Source: Bdellovibrionales bacterium
GTDB lineage: Bacteria > Bdellovibrionota > Bdellovibrionia > Bdellovibrionales > UBA1609
Assembly (NCBI GenBank): GCA_019695175.1
Contig: JAIBAM010000017.1
Coordinates: 1-54,008 of the forward strand
Length of the DNA: 54,008 nt
Reading direction: 5' to 3'
Both the position numbers and the translations under genes were made by a program. The notes under the pieces were generated by a model. The model did no database searches and was not told the DNA's origin. It saw only the letters and a list, made by a program, of their open reading frames with translations. The number at the start of each line of letters is the position of its first letter. Positions within the stretch are counted from its first letter, which is position 1. Shown here piece after piece: positions 42,142 through 50,347 of the stretch.

Positions 42142-42663
42142 TTGAAAAGTGTTAAAGAAAACTTAGATGAAAATAAGGTTACCCACTTAAAAAGAATTAT
42201 GGATTTTGTGGGTCAAACCCCTGGACTTATTTCTTGGGTGTTTGGCGAACATTTAAAAGTAACTCAGAAAACAGATGGTAAATCACTATTAATTAGCGAT
42301 ACGGACGTGGAGGAAATAATCTCCCGGGTAGATTCAGATGGACAAACTTTTTTGCAGGTCAATTTTTCTTCTGGTAAAAAAATATTGCTGACGGCTAATT
42401 TTATTGGCTTTAAACCGGCTCAAAGTATTGGATTGGATATGAGTCGACTTCCAAAAGTGGTTACCACTCCCGACTTAATGAGTGTCGTTGATGCCATTGA
42501 GGAAAATCTAAATTCAAACACCCCTCAAAATGAAGAGGTTGAAGTTCTTCGCCGAGTTTTTGATGCGGTTTTGAGGGGTGGTGAATCTGTTGGGTTTGAT
42601 CTCACTTCCGAAAGACTCTGGCTACAGAGAGTTACCAAAGCTCCATTTAAGGCCTCGGCTTAG
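42142..42663 (+). CDS. Hypothetical cytoplasmic protein
   Basis: A 173-residue soluble protein, not recognised. It has no signal peptide or membrane segment. Mixed alpha/beta content is suggested by alternating hydrophobics (KSLLISDTDVEEIISRV, TFLQVNFSSGKKILLTANFI) followed by helices (LMSVVDAIEENLNS, EEVEVLRRVFDAVLRGGES). The start is TTG 42142 with AGGAG 6 bp upstream. The gene lies between two inverted copies of the dispersed repeat. It is transcribed toward tRNA-Ala. Confidence 0.65.
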   Translation: MKSVKENLDENKVTHLKRIMDFVGQTPGLISWVFGEHLKVTQKTDGKSLLISDTDVEEIISRVDSDGQTFLQVNFSSGKKILLTANFIGFKPAQSIGLDMSRLPKVVTTPDLMSVVDAIEENLNSNTPQNEEVEVLRRVFDAVLRGGESVGFDLTSERLWLQRVTKAPFKASA

Positions 42664-42708
42664 GATACTTATTCGTAGAAGTAGTCCTATAGGCTCGAGC
42701 TACTGATG

Positions 42709-42738
42709 GCTGACGCATCATCTCCGAACAAGCTCTAA
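42709..42738 (-). repeat. Dispersed repeat copy 4
   Basis: Read on the minus strand: CCTTAGAGCTTGTTCGGAG then ATGATGCGTCAGC. It lies 64 bp upstream of tRNA-Ala and is inverted relative to copy 3. Immediately beyond it on the minus strand, AGCTC can pair with the GAGCT of the core, so the element can fold. Confidence 0.7.
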
Positions 42739-42802
42739 GGAATCTTTTGACAGATACAAAATAATTATGCATCCTCCCAGCCAGTCCACTTCTAAAAAGA
42801 TT

Positions 42803-42878
<76 letters not shown>

Positions 42879-42881
42879 ATT

Positions 42882-43355
42882 TTAGGCTTTTTGGTTTGTT
42901 ACCTTGTAGAAGATTTTATCCTGCAATTTTAACATTCGTTGGGCTTCAATTCCACCTTGCTCATGTTCATATCCTAAAAGATGTAGAATTCCATGGATCA
43001 CCATGTAAGTAAGTTCGAGACGAAAGGTCCAGAGGTTGTCTTGGGCCTGTTTTCGAATGACTTGGGGACAAAGAACTAGTTCTCCTAGTAAGGGGCCCGA
43101 TGCAGAAAAACTTAGAACATCTGTGGGGTTATTTTTATTTCTATAATTTAAATTTAGTTTTTGCGATACTTTTGGTTCTACAAATATCAAACTTAATTCC
43201 TTATCTTGAACCCATTTTAAGTTTTTTTGTGGAAGGTGTCGAAGAATCTCAGGGATAATTTGAGTTAAAAATTGTTGTGGCATTTTTATTTTTGACTGGT
43301 TCAAGAGATTGATGAATTTGAGTGAATTTTCAGATTGTGAGGGTGAACTTTTCAC
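42882..43355 (-). CDS. ybeY: Endoribonuclease YbeY
   Basis: A 157-residue zinc-dependent RNase involved in 16S rRNA 3'-end maturation and ribosome quality control. The signature HGILHLLGYEHEQGG supplies zinc ligands H121, H125 and H131. NPTDVLSFSASGPLLGELVL is also diagnostic. The GTG start overlaps the stop of the 7TM-HD gene by 4 bp, the usual pgpH-ybeY pairing seen in many bacteria. Confidence 0.96.
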   Translation of the reverse strand: MKSSPSQSENSLKFINLLNQSKIKMPQQFLTQIIPEILRHLPQKNLKWVQDKELSLIFVEPKVSQKLNLNYRNKNNPTDVLSFSASGPLLGELVLCPQVIRKQAQDNLWTFRLELTYMVIHGILHLLGYEHEQGGIEAQRMLKLQDKIFYKVTNQKA

Positions 43356-45829
43356 TTTTTAGGGCCTTTAATTTCCGACCGAAAAGTGGAGTCTGAAGAA
43401 AGATTTTTTACCGTGTCTTTAGGGCTTGGAGTTAATTTTAACTCTTCCTTTATGGGGAGAGAATTTTTTTGAGATAAATCGATGCGTTGGTGGTAGGCCC
43501 CCAATAAAACTCGTTTAAAACTAGCTTCAATGACAGTCAGTTCCTTGAGAGTTAAATTGCACTCTTCCAGTTGACCGTCCAAAAATTTATTTTGAATCAC
43601 TGTTTTTACAATATTCTGGAGTCTCCACACTGTTGGAGATTCTAGTGACCGTGCTGCGGCTTCGATACTGTCGGCAAGCATGACCAAGGCAGCTTCTCGG
43701 AATTGGGGTTTAGGGCCTGGGTATCGAAAATCAGCTTCGTTAACTTGGTGTAGAGACTGATCCTGTTCTTTGAGCGCTCGATTGTAAAAATAAGAAATCA
43801 ATGTGGTTCCATGATGCTGTAAGATCCCATCTAAGATGGGTTTACCCAAACGGTAACGAAGACCCAGTTCGGCCCCATCCTTAACATGGGCAATGAGTAC
43901 AGTTTTACTCATGTGGGGAGTGAGGTGGTTGTGTGGATTTTGTCCTGGTCTTTGATTCTCAATAAAATACTGAGCATGTTCAATTTTGCCAATATCGTGA
44001 TAGTAGGCCATTACTTTAGCCAAAAGGGGATTGGCCCCAATGCCTTCGGCGGCGGCCTCACACATGCTCCCCACGATAAGGCAGTGATGGTAAGTTCCTG
44101 GGGCTTTGACAATCATATCCTTCATTAAGGGGTGGTTGAGGCTTGCCAACTCAAGAAGTTTAATATCTGTGGTGTAGTTAAAAACAGTTTCAAGGAGCGG
44201 GATAAGTCCAATGGCCATAATGGACGAAAAGATTCCAGACAAGAAGCCGGCAGGTAAATTCCAAAATAAATTTTGTAACAATTCATGACTTTCATTTCTT
44301 TGTACTAAGGTAAATAACAGTATGGAGAGGCTATTAATTAGGCCCACACGCAATCCTGTTCGATAAATATCATGACGTTGTTTACAAGTTTGTAGACCGC
44401 GTCCAGAGGCAATTCCTGCCACGATGGTAATAAGAACAAATGAGAAGTTCATTTCCATCATGATTCCTAGAACAGTGGCTAAAAAGATCGTAAATAACCA
44501 GACAATTTCTCCAGTTGAAATGAGTAAACCAACAAGAATGGGGCCCATGGCAACAGGTGTTAAAAATAGAAATGCCGACTGGGGAATGAGGCCGCCGCCG
44601 AGCTTGGCTATGGAGGTTTGACTAGAGAGAATAATAAATATTTTAGCAATAATTGCGACGGCAAGAGTCACACTACCCATTGCCAGTAAATCTTTAGCCT
44701 CTACTTTCACACGATTTAAAGAATTTTTTTTAACGTAGGACAGGCAAACTAAAATAAGTGTAAGGAACAAAAAAGAGGCAGCAAAGGAAACAAATAAATT
44801 ATTCTGAGGGGAGTTCACTTCTTCGATGGCATTGATCACATTCAGATGCGAGTCCTGAATTACTTGTCCTTCAGAAACAAGGATTTGTCCTTTTTGAATT
44901 CGTTGTTGAACAGGGAGAACTTCTTTTCGGGCCTTTTGCTTTCGATCTTGGGTTTCGGCTAAATTATAGGTTAAGTTGGGTTGAATGAGGTTTTGGGCTA
45001 AACTGAGTACAAAACTTTTGTCACGAACAGAGAGACTTTCTATTCCACGGATTGGACTGCTAAACTCAAGTTCTTTTTGATTGATATCGGTGAGTTCGTC
45101 TTTTCCTAATATAAATTCATCGCCTTGCAGTCCTCTACGAAAAGATCTCACAATCACTTCATTGTGATTGCCCAAGTATTTTTTGATCCCATCCACTAAA
45201 CGACGATTCGCATTTTGGGCTAAAATTCTTATAAGGATGTTTTCGATTCGGGCAGAAAACTTTTTTTCAATTAACCATTCAAAAGTTTGAGCAGGGATAC
45301 TTTGTCCCAATTCTTTTTCAAACTGACTTTGAAAAATCATGAAGTCTTTAACCGCCTCTTCTAAAGCAATGGGCTGCATGGGCCAACTTTTGTTATGAAT
45401 TTCCCGACGCAGTTTCAGAAAAGAGGAATAGATTCGACTGTAGAGTTTTTCATAAGCGTTGGCATCATAGTCAAAGACAGGTGACACTAACTTTTCAGCT
45501 TCAATTCGTTTGTTCTCAGTAGCGACATCATCTGTGAACTCCAAATTCACGGGTGATTTGATATCGGTCACTGCGATTTGGCCCACTCTTACATTGTAGG
45601 TAAAATCAATTTCAGAAAAAATAAGCGAGGAAAGTGAAAAGCAAAACAACCAAATAAATAGTAATTGTTTTAAATTAAATCGTGAATCTAATGCTCCCAG
45701 GGTTTGTGCCAAAAAAGTTTTATGAAAACCGGTGCTGTGCACCCAATCTAGAAACCGTTGGGAGGGATCGACATATTTGGTGCGATGGTGCACCACATTT
45801 TTAGTTTTTTTCATCATCCAGTCTGGCAA
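43352..45829 (-). CDS. 7TM-HD domain protein, PgpH/YqfF type c-di-AMP phosphodiesterase family
   Basis: An 825-residue inner-membrane protein. An N-terminal helix (LLFIWLFCFSLSSLIF) is followed by a large extracytoplasmic 7TMR-HD extracellular domain (about 70-330), a block of seven hydrophobic helices (about 335-545), and a cytoplasmic HD domain: GTYHHCLIVGSMCEAAAEGI, AYYHDIGKIEHAQYFIENQ and LQHHGTTLISYFYN. Listeria PgpH with this layout degrades c-di-AMP. Whether this organism makes c-di-AMP cannot be seen here. The start is TTG 45829, with AAAAAGGA about 9 bp upstream; ATG 45817 is an alternative. Coupled to ybeY. Confidence 0.9.
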   Translation of the reverse strand: MPDWMMKKTKNVVHHRTKYVDPSQRFLDWVHSTGFHKTFLAQTLGALDSRFNLKQLLFIWLFCFSLSSLIFSEIDFTYNVRVGQIAVTDIKSPVNLEFTDDVATENKRIEAEKLVSPVFDYDANAYEKLYSRIYSSFLKLRREIHNKSWPMQPIALEEAVKDFMIFQSQFEKELGQSIPAQTFEWLIEKKFSARIENILIRILAQNANRRLVDGIKKYLGNHNEVIVRSFRRGLQGDEFILGKDELTDINQKELEFSSPIRGIESLSVRDKSFVLSLAQNLIQPNLTYNLAETQDRKQKARKEVLPVQQRIQKGQILVSEGQVIQDSHLNVINAIEEVNSPQNNLFVSFAASFLFLTLILVCLSYVKKNSLNRVKVEAKDLLAMGSVTLAVAIIAKIFIILSSQTSIAKLGGGLIPQSAFLFLTPVAMGPILVGLLISTGEIVWLFTIFLATVLGIMMEMNFSFVLITIVAGIASGRGLQTCKQRHDIYRTGLRVGLINSLSILLFTLVQRNESHELLQNLFWNLPAGFLSGIFSSIMAIGLIPLLETVFNYTTDIKLLELASLNHPLMKDMIVKAPGTYHHCLIVGSMCEAAAEGIGANPLLAKVMAYYHDIGKIEHAQYFIENQRPGQNPHNHLTPHMSKTVLIAHVKDGAELGLRYRLGKPILDGILQHHGTTLISYFYNRALKEQDQSLHQVNEADFRYPGPKPQFREAALVMLADSIEAAARSLESPTVWRLQNIVKTVIQNKFLDGQLEECNLTLKELTVIEASFKRVLLGAYHQRIDLSQKNSLPIKEELKLTPSPKDTVKNLSSDSTFRSEIKGPKK

Positions 45830-46129
45830 ACAAAGTCATCCTTTTTGGAACGCCGGGTTTAAAAATGAACTTTTTCCTAAGAGTTCTCTTTACCTTAATT
45901 ATCGGCAATAACAAAGGGTTCCTTGTCCTTCTTTTACTTGCAGAAACTGCTTAAATAATTGTAAGAAATCTACCAGATGTAAATCTGGACTTCATTTTTC
46001 AATAAATCCCATAAAAAAAGCACTTTGGTAGGATGACCACGACCATTTACAAGTCTAAGCTTAGACGCAGCATTTCTGGATCGACTTCTCCGAACAAGCT
46101 CTAAGAGCAGAAAGAATGGAGGCTTTTTT
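45830..46129. other. Divergent spacer with two hairpins and a repeat copy
   Basis: Three hundred bp without a gene, between the 7TM-HD protein and mazG. It holds a perfect hairpin CCAGAT-GTAA-ATCTGG at 45973-45988 (GNRA-type tetraloop), a 14-bp palindrome GTCTAAGCTTAGAC at 46053-46066, and dispersed repeat copy 5. Both hairpins could lie on transcripts leading to mazG. Confidence 0.55.
46086..46107 (-). repeat. Dispersed repeat copy 5
   Basis: On the minus strand TCTTAGAGCTTGTTCGGAGAAG. It shares an 18-base identical run with copy 4 (TTAGAGCTTGTTCGGAGA). It ends about 12 bp before the mazG ribosome site, so it could influence mazG expression. Confidence 0.7.
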
Positions 46130-46942
46130 GTGAAACAGGACTCTCAACTAGCACAAGCATTTTTAGATTTGGTTAAGATTGTGGAACGACTGCGAGGTCC
46201 AGAGGGCTGTCCCTGGGATCGAGAGCAGACCCATCAATCTTTGACTCGATACGCCCTTGAAGAGGCTGCAGAGTTTATTCATGCCGTAGAACAGGGTGAT
46301 TACTCGGAAATGTGCGGTGAGTTGGGAGACCTTTTGTTTCAAGTTGTCTTAAATGCCGAAATTAGCAAACAGTCGGGACAATTTGAATTAGAGGATGTAA
46401 TCCGTCATATCTCTACTAAAATGATTCGACGTCACCCCCATGTCTTTGCTCAAACAAAAGTTCACTCCACAGCTGATGTGATTGCAAATTGGGAAATAAT
46501 AAAAGCCCAAGAAAAAACTTTGGCGCAGAAGTCTGTTTCATCAGAAAGGGCTTATGATTTGTTATCTGAAATGCCAAAAACTCTTTCTGCACTGTTGGTC
46601 AGTCAAAAAATTGGTGATAAAACACAGAAAGTTTCTTTTGACTGGTCCAATGCAAATGAAGTGATGGTCAAAGTTTTAGAAGAAGTGGGGGAACTCAAAA
46701 AAGCTCTAGATGGGGAGACTAGGGCTCGTCAGTTGGAAGAGGCTGGCGACCTGCTTTTTTCAGTGGTGCAGTTGATTCGTCATTTGTCCGGGGATGCAGA
46801 GCAAACCCTTCGAGAGACTAATTATCGTTTTGCTTCGAGGTTTCAGAAAATGATGGAAAGCATTCAATTGAGCAAAAAAGATCCACAAAAGTTGAGTGGG
46901 ACAGAGTGGGACTGTTTTTGGAGAGGTGCAAAGGAAAACTAA
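46130..46942 (+). CDS. mazG: Nucleoside triphosphate pyrophosphohydrolase MazG
   Basis: A 270-residue enzyme that hydrolyses (d)NTPs to NMP and PPi, cleaning nucleotide pools. Two tandem MazG domains are present: the first with LRGPEGCPWDREQTHQSLTR, EEAAEFIHAVEQ and GELGDLLFQVVLNAEI; the second with VLEEVGELKKALDGE and LEEAGDLLFSVVQLIRHL. Length matches E. coli MazG (263 aa). GTG 46130 has TGGAGG upstream. Repeat copy 5 lies just before it. Confidence 0.96.
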   Translation: MKQDSQLAQAFLDLVKIVERLRGPEGCPWDREQTHQSLTRYALEEAAEFIHAVEQGDYSEMCGELGDLLFQVVLNAEISKQSGQFELEDVIRHISTKMIRRHPHVFAQTKVHSTADVIANWEIIKAQEKTLAQKSVSSERAYDLLSEMPKTLSALLVSQKIGDKTQKVSFDWSNANEVMVKVLEEVGELKKALDGETRARQLEEAGDLLFSVVQLIRHLSGDAEQTLRETNYRFASRFQKMMESIQLSKKDPQKLSGTEWDCFWRGAKEN

Positions 46943-47098
46943 AACTCTTCAAAAGTAATTTGAGGGCAACATCGCCGTAACTATGTAAGTTTTAAAAATA
47001 ACTTCTGCCCCTTGCGTCGCAGTCTTGGCTATGATATCACCCTCCAGGTCGGACATTTAAAAAATTGGATAAATTTAGGTTATTTAGAGGAGGATTTC

Positions 47099-47359
47099 TT
47101 GGCAACTCACAAATCCGCAGAAAAAAGAGCCCGTCAAAGTTTGCGTCGAAATGCAGTCAACCGACGTCGTCGCAGTCAAGCGCGCACTATAGAAAATAAA
47201 ATTCGTCAGTTGATCGTAAAGAAAGATAAAAAAGCTGCGGAAGCTCTACTTAGTGAGTTTATGAGTGTAGTTGGAAAGGCCGCTCAAAAGGGTGTTCTTC
47301 ACGCTAAGAACATGTCTCGACGTGTGGCTCGTGTGTCTAAACAGATTGCGGGTCTCTAA
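47099..47359 (+). CDS. rpsT: 30S ribosomal protein S20
   Basis: An 86-residue, highly basic helical ribosomal protein binding 16S rRNA (ATHKSAEKRARQSLRRNAVN, then RRRRSQARTIENKIRQLI). TTG 47099 is the start: GAGGAGGA at 47087-47094 is right before it, and all S20 proteins begin near this residue, whereas the frame open further upstream (from 47012) is just a read-through. E. coli rpsT also uses a UUG start, where it permits autoregulation of translation. A leader of about 150 bp separates it from mazG. Confidence 0.96.
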   Translation: MATHKSAEKRARQSLRRNAVNRRRRSQARTIENKIRQLIVKKDKKAAEALLSEFMSVVGKAAQKGVLHAKNMSRRVARVSKQIAGL

Positions 47360-47426
47360 GACTCAGCATGACCAAGCCGATTATTAAGGTTAAATAACCA
47401 ACAATCCTTGTTTTAGAGTTTTGGGA

Positions 47427-47453
47427 GGCCATGATTTAGTGGCCCGATTTTTT
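47427..47453 (+). terminator. Probable terminator after rpsT
   Basis: GGCCA (47427-47431) and TGGCC (47440-47444) form a 5-bp stem with an 8-base loop, followed by CGATTTTTT. Short but in the right place, between the convergent rpsT and holA genes. Confidence 0.5.
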
Positions 47454-47488
47454 GTATTTCCCACACTTCATTAACTATCCCCTTTTTT

Positions 47489-48475
47489 CTACACTTTACA
47501 AATTTTTAAGACGAGATTTTCCATGAGGTTTCGATTTTGGAGGCCCGTGGTTTTTAGATCCCGGTCGGTTTGTTTTAAAATCAGAAACACGTGGGCTAAT
47601 TTTTTTAAAGACCAATGTCTCATCTGGGATTGGTAGTCCTTAAGGAAGATGGACGGAAGGGAGACTTTATGGGGAACTCCTTTTTCTTTTTCCAGCTGCA
47701 GTGACAAAAGGATGCGAAAGTGGCGTACGGTCATAGCCAATGTTCCTAAAACATTTTCACCTTGGCTTTGAAGTTTGTTGAGGGAAAAGAACGCTGTGGT
47801 TAAGTCTTGATTTCCAAGTGATTTGGTAAAATCAAAGACGTTTTCTTGCTTTGATTGGGATACTAGAAACAAGACATCATGGGTTGTAATATGGTTTTCA
47901 TCATCCAAGTAGCATTTTAGCTTAATTAAAGCTTGCTGTATTTGTGTTAATTCATTTCCAATCAGGTGGGCCAAAATCTGTGAGGCTTCTGGTGCGATGG
48001 TTAGGTTTAAATTTTTTGCCATGGTTTCAATCCATGGTGCCAACTGATTGTTAAAAGGTTTTTTGAGCTCAGCAAGGACGCCATTTTTTTCTAAAGTTTT
48101 ATAACTTTTTTTTCTTTTGTCTATTTTTTCAGTCGTAATAATCAAAACAGTTGTGGAAATGGGTTTTTCCAATAGAGGAGTCAACTGATCCCAGTCTCGT
48201 TCTTTAAGTTGATGAGCCTGATGAAGCACAACCAATCTTTTTGGATGAAGGAGAGGGTACATTTCCACAGCTTTACGAATTTGTGATAAATTATCCTCAC
48301 CGGCATAGAAGCTTTGATAATTAAATTCAATCGATTCAGAATCTAATAAGGTGGTTTTAAATTCATTTATAACATGTTCTAATAAAAAATATTCTTCACT
48401 GATTAGACCGTAAACAGAAGAAAAACTCTTCTTTTTTATATGACTTTGCAATTGAGCGTAGTTCCAAAGCGGCAT
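47489..48475 (-). CDS. holA: DNA polymerase III subunit delta
   Basis: A 328-residue clamp-loader subunit that opens the sliding clamp. Family features are YGLISEEYFLLEHVINEFK near the N terminus, a RecA-like middle (AVEMYPLLHPKRLVVLHQAH, TTVLIITTEKIDKRKKSYK), EASQILAHLIGNELTQIQQALIKL and the C-terminal helical collar region (LGTLAMTVRHFRILLSLQ). The start ATG lies directly after the lptE stop with no gap, in the common lptE-holA order. Confidence 0.94.
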   Translation of the reverse strand: MPLWNYAQLQSHIKKKSFSSVYGLISEEYFLLEHVINEFKTTLLDSESIEFNYQSFYAGEDNLSQIRKAVEMYPLLHPKRLVVLHQAHQLKERDWDQLTPLLEKPISTTVLIITTEKIDKRKKSYKTLEKNGVLAELKKPFNNQLAPWIETMAKNLNLTIAPEASQILAHLIGNELTQIQQALIKLKCYLDDENHITTHDVLFLVSQSKQENVFDFTKSLGNQDLTTAFFSLNKLQSQGENVLGTLAMTVRHFRILLSLQLEKEKGVPHKVSLPSIFLKDYQSQMRHWSLKKLAHVFLILKQTDRDLKTTGLQNRNLMENLVLKICKV

Positions 48476-49081
48476 TTAAAAATTCTCCGTCATACGTCCG
48501 TGCACCTCTTGCATCATTTCCTTGGCCAAGCTTATGGTATTAATTTGTCGAGCACTTTGGTTGTAAGTGGTATTAGCTGAATTGACCACTTGGGACCCTA
48601 TGCGGGGTGCAGAATATACTTTTTCATTGGAAACTCGACCAGACCATAAAATGGACTGATCTGACATGCGGATGAGGTTAAGGTTTATGGTCACCACAAG
48701 ACGGTACGAGGTGGTCAAAACCACATCGCTGGGTAAGGCACTGATTTCACCGTTGTCCCCATTGGTTCCCAAAGCAGCCGATCGACTTTCCACTTTTAGA
48801 CTGGAAATTTCACCTTCCAGTTTTATCGTGGCTGCATCCAAGGGAACGACCTCGGCGACTTTGGATCTTTCGAATTCACGAATAAGCGCATTGGTAAAAT
48901 CCACTTCTAACCCGACCTCTTGAGTTTTGTTTTTAAAGACCGGGATGGCCAGCTGACGGTATCCTCCGGGTAAACTGCGTTCGCCCAATCCCAATCTATA
49001 AGCACAACCATTCACTACAATCACTATAAGCAAAAGAAATGCTGTGTTTATGCAAAGGTCTCGACCGCACCAGAGTTTCAC
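48476..49081 (-). CDS. lptE: LPS assembly lipoprotein LptE
   Basis: A 201-residue outer-membrane lipoprotein plugging the LptD barrel that inserts LPS. The signal ends in VVNGC (lipid Cys26), followed by AYRLGLGERSLPGGYRQLAI, KNKTQEVGLEVDFTNALIRE and a C-terminal beta/alpha part (LVVTINLNLIRMSDQSILWS). The beta-strand-rich DUF/LptE fold and the holA neighbour agree. The start is GTG 49081, with AGGGAG upstream. Its presence shows an LPS-bearing outer membrane. Confidence 0.92.
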   Translation of the reverse strand: MKLWCGRDLCINTAFLLLIVIVVNGCAYRLGLGERSLPGGYRQLAIPVFKNKTQEVGLEVDFTNALIREFERSKVAEVVPLDAATIKLEGEISSLKVESRSAALGTNGDNGEISALPSDVVLTTSYRLVVTINLNLIRMSDQSILWSGRVSNEKVYSAPRIGSQVVNSANTTYNQSARQINTISLAKEMMQEVHGRMTENF

Positions 49082-49132
49082 GATATAACTCCCTACTTAG
49101 TTTTCAAAATAGAAAGGGAATATTAAATCTTA

Positions 49133-50347
49133 ATGGAAAAGAATCAATACCCTTATCGATTAATGACGCCGGGTCCAGTCTCTCTTCACCCCGAAGTGCT
49201 ACAAGCTCTGGCTCAGCCCGTTCAGCACCATAGAACAGATATGTTTTTAAAAACACTTTCTAGGGTATGGAAAGGTTTGCAATGGTTTTTTTCTACTCAG
49301 CAGCCTGTGCTTATGATTACAAGTACAGGATCCGGGGCGATGGAAGCCGCCATCGTCAATACTTTATCTGAAGGGGATGAGGTTCTTGTTATTGTTTCAG
49401 GAAAATTTGGAGAGCGTTGGGCTGAGATTGCTGAAATATATAAACTTAAAGTTCATCGAATCAACGTGGTATGGGGGCAATCTGTTGACTTAGAAAAAGT
49501 TCGAGCTTTTTTGCGAGGTAATGCCAAAATTAAGGCTGTTTTTTGTCAAGCTGTTGAAACCAGTACGGCCACACAACATCCAATTCAAGAGTTGGCTAAA
49601 ATAATTAAAATGGAAAGCTCGGCTTTGTTTGCTGTTGACGCCATAACAGGACTGGGAGCCATGAAGCTTGATATGGATGGATGGCAAATTGATATTTTAG
49701 TCGGAGGTTCGCAAAAAGCTTTTATGCTGCCGGCGGGGCTTTCATTTATTGCCTTTTCTGAACGAGCTTGGAGGGCGTATGAAACTTCAAACCTTCCTTG
49801 TTTTTATTTAGATATGGGGGTTGAAAGATTAGCCAATCAAAAAGGACAGACCTTTTTTAGTTCACCGAGCAGTCATATTGTTGCTTTAGATACGGTACTT
49901 ACACTTTTCCAAAAACAGGGAATGGATAGCTTAATTCAGCGCTGTGAATTATTAGCAAAAACAACTCGAGTTTGTGGTGAAATTTTAGGATTGAAAGTTT
50001 TCTCCCAGAGTCCAGCAGCTTCTGTCACTGCATTACAAGTGCCTGATGGAATGAATGCAGAAAAAATACGTGGAGCGTTGGAATGTCAATTTAATATGAC
50101 AGTTATGGGAGGGCAGGAATACCTTCAAGGAAAAATTCTTCGTATTGGTCATTTGGGTTATATTCGCGATGAAGATGAAATTTGCATGGTGGAGTTTTTA
50201 GGTAAACTTTTATTGCCAACCGATGGAAATAACGAAGTAACAACAAAGACATCGTCAACTCAATCGCTAGAGGATGGGAAGTTAAGGGCTCGGAACGCTT
50301 TGGAAAAAGCACAGAGTCTTCTTCAGCAAGGCCCTAATGCCTATTGA
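49133..50347 (+). CDS. Class V aminotransferase (alanine/serine-glyoxylate type)
   Basis: A 404-residue PLP enzyme of the serine-glyoxylate/alanine-glyoxylate branch. The N terminus LMTPGPVSLHPEVLQALAQP with HHRTDMF, the phosphate-binding TSTGSGAMEAAIVNTL, the PLP-binding ALFAVDAITGLGAM and the Schiff-base lysine in VGGSQKAFMLPAGLSF are all canonical. The C-terminal 45 residues (NNEVTTKTSSTQSLEDGKLR) are a polar, helical extension beyond the usual end. It overlaps the dehydrogenase gene by 11 bp. Together they could make serine from 3-phosphoglycerate, this enzyme standing in for SerC, or handle glyoxylate. The first is inference from gene order. Confidence 0.92.
   Translation: MEKNQYPYRLMTPGPVSLHPEVLQALAQPVQHHRTDMFLKTLSRVWKGLQWFFSTQQPVLMITSTGSGAMEAAIVNTLSEGDEVLVIVSGKFGERWAEIAEIYKLKVHRINVVWGQSVDLEKVRAFLRGNAKIKAVFCQAVETSTATQHPIQELAKIIKMESSALFAVDAITGLGAMKLDMDGWQIDILVGGSQKAFMLPAGLSFIAFSERAWRAYETSNLPCFYLDMGVERLANQKGQTFFSSPSSHIVALDTVLTLFQKQGMDSLIQRCELLAKTTRVCGEILGLKVFSQSPAASVTALQVPDGMNAEKIRGALECQFNMTVMGGQEYLQGKILRIGHLGYIRDEDEICMVEFLGKLLLPTDGNNEVTTKTSSTQSLEDGKLRARNALEKAQSLLQQGPNAY

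Noticed and set aside
47012-47098. In-frame extension of rpsT upstream
   Set aside because: S20 length, the GAGGAGGA site and the conserved ATHKSAEKR start all place translation initiation at 47099.
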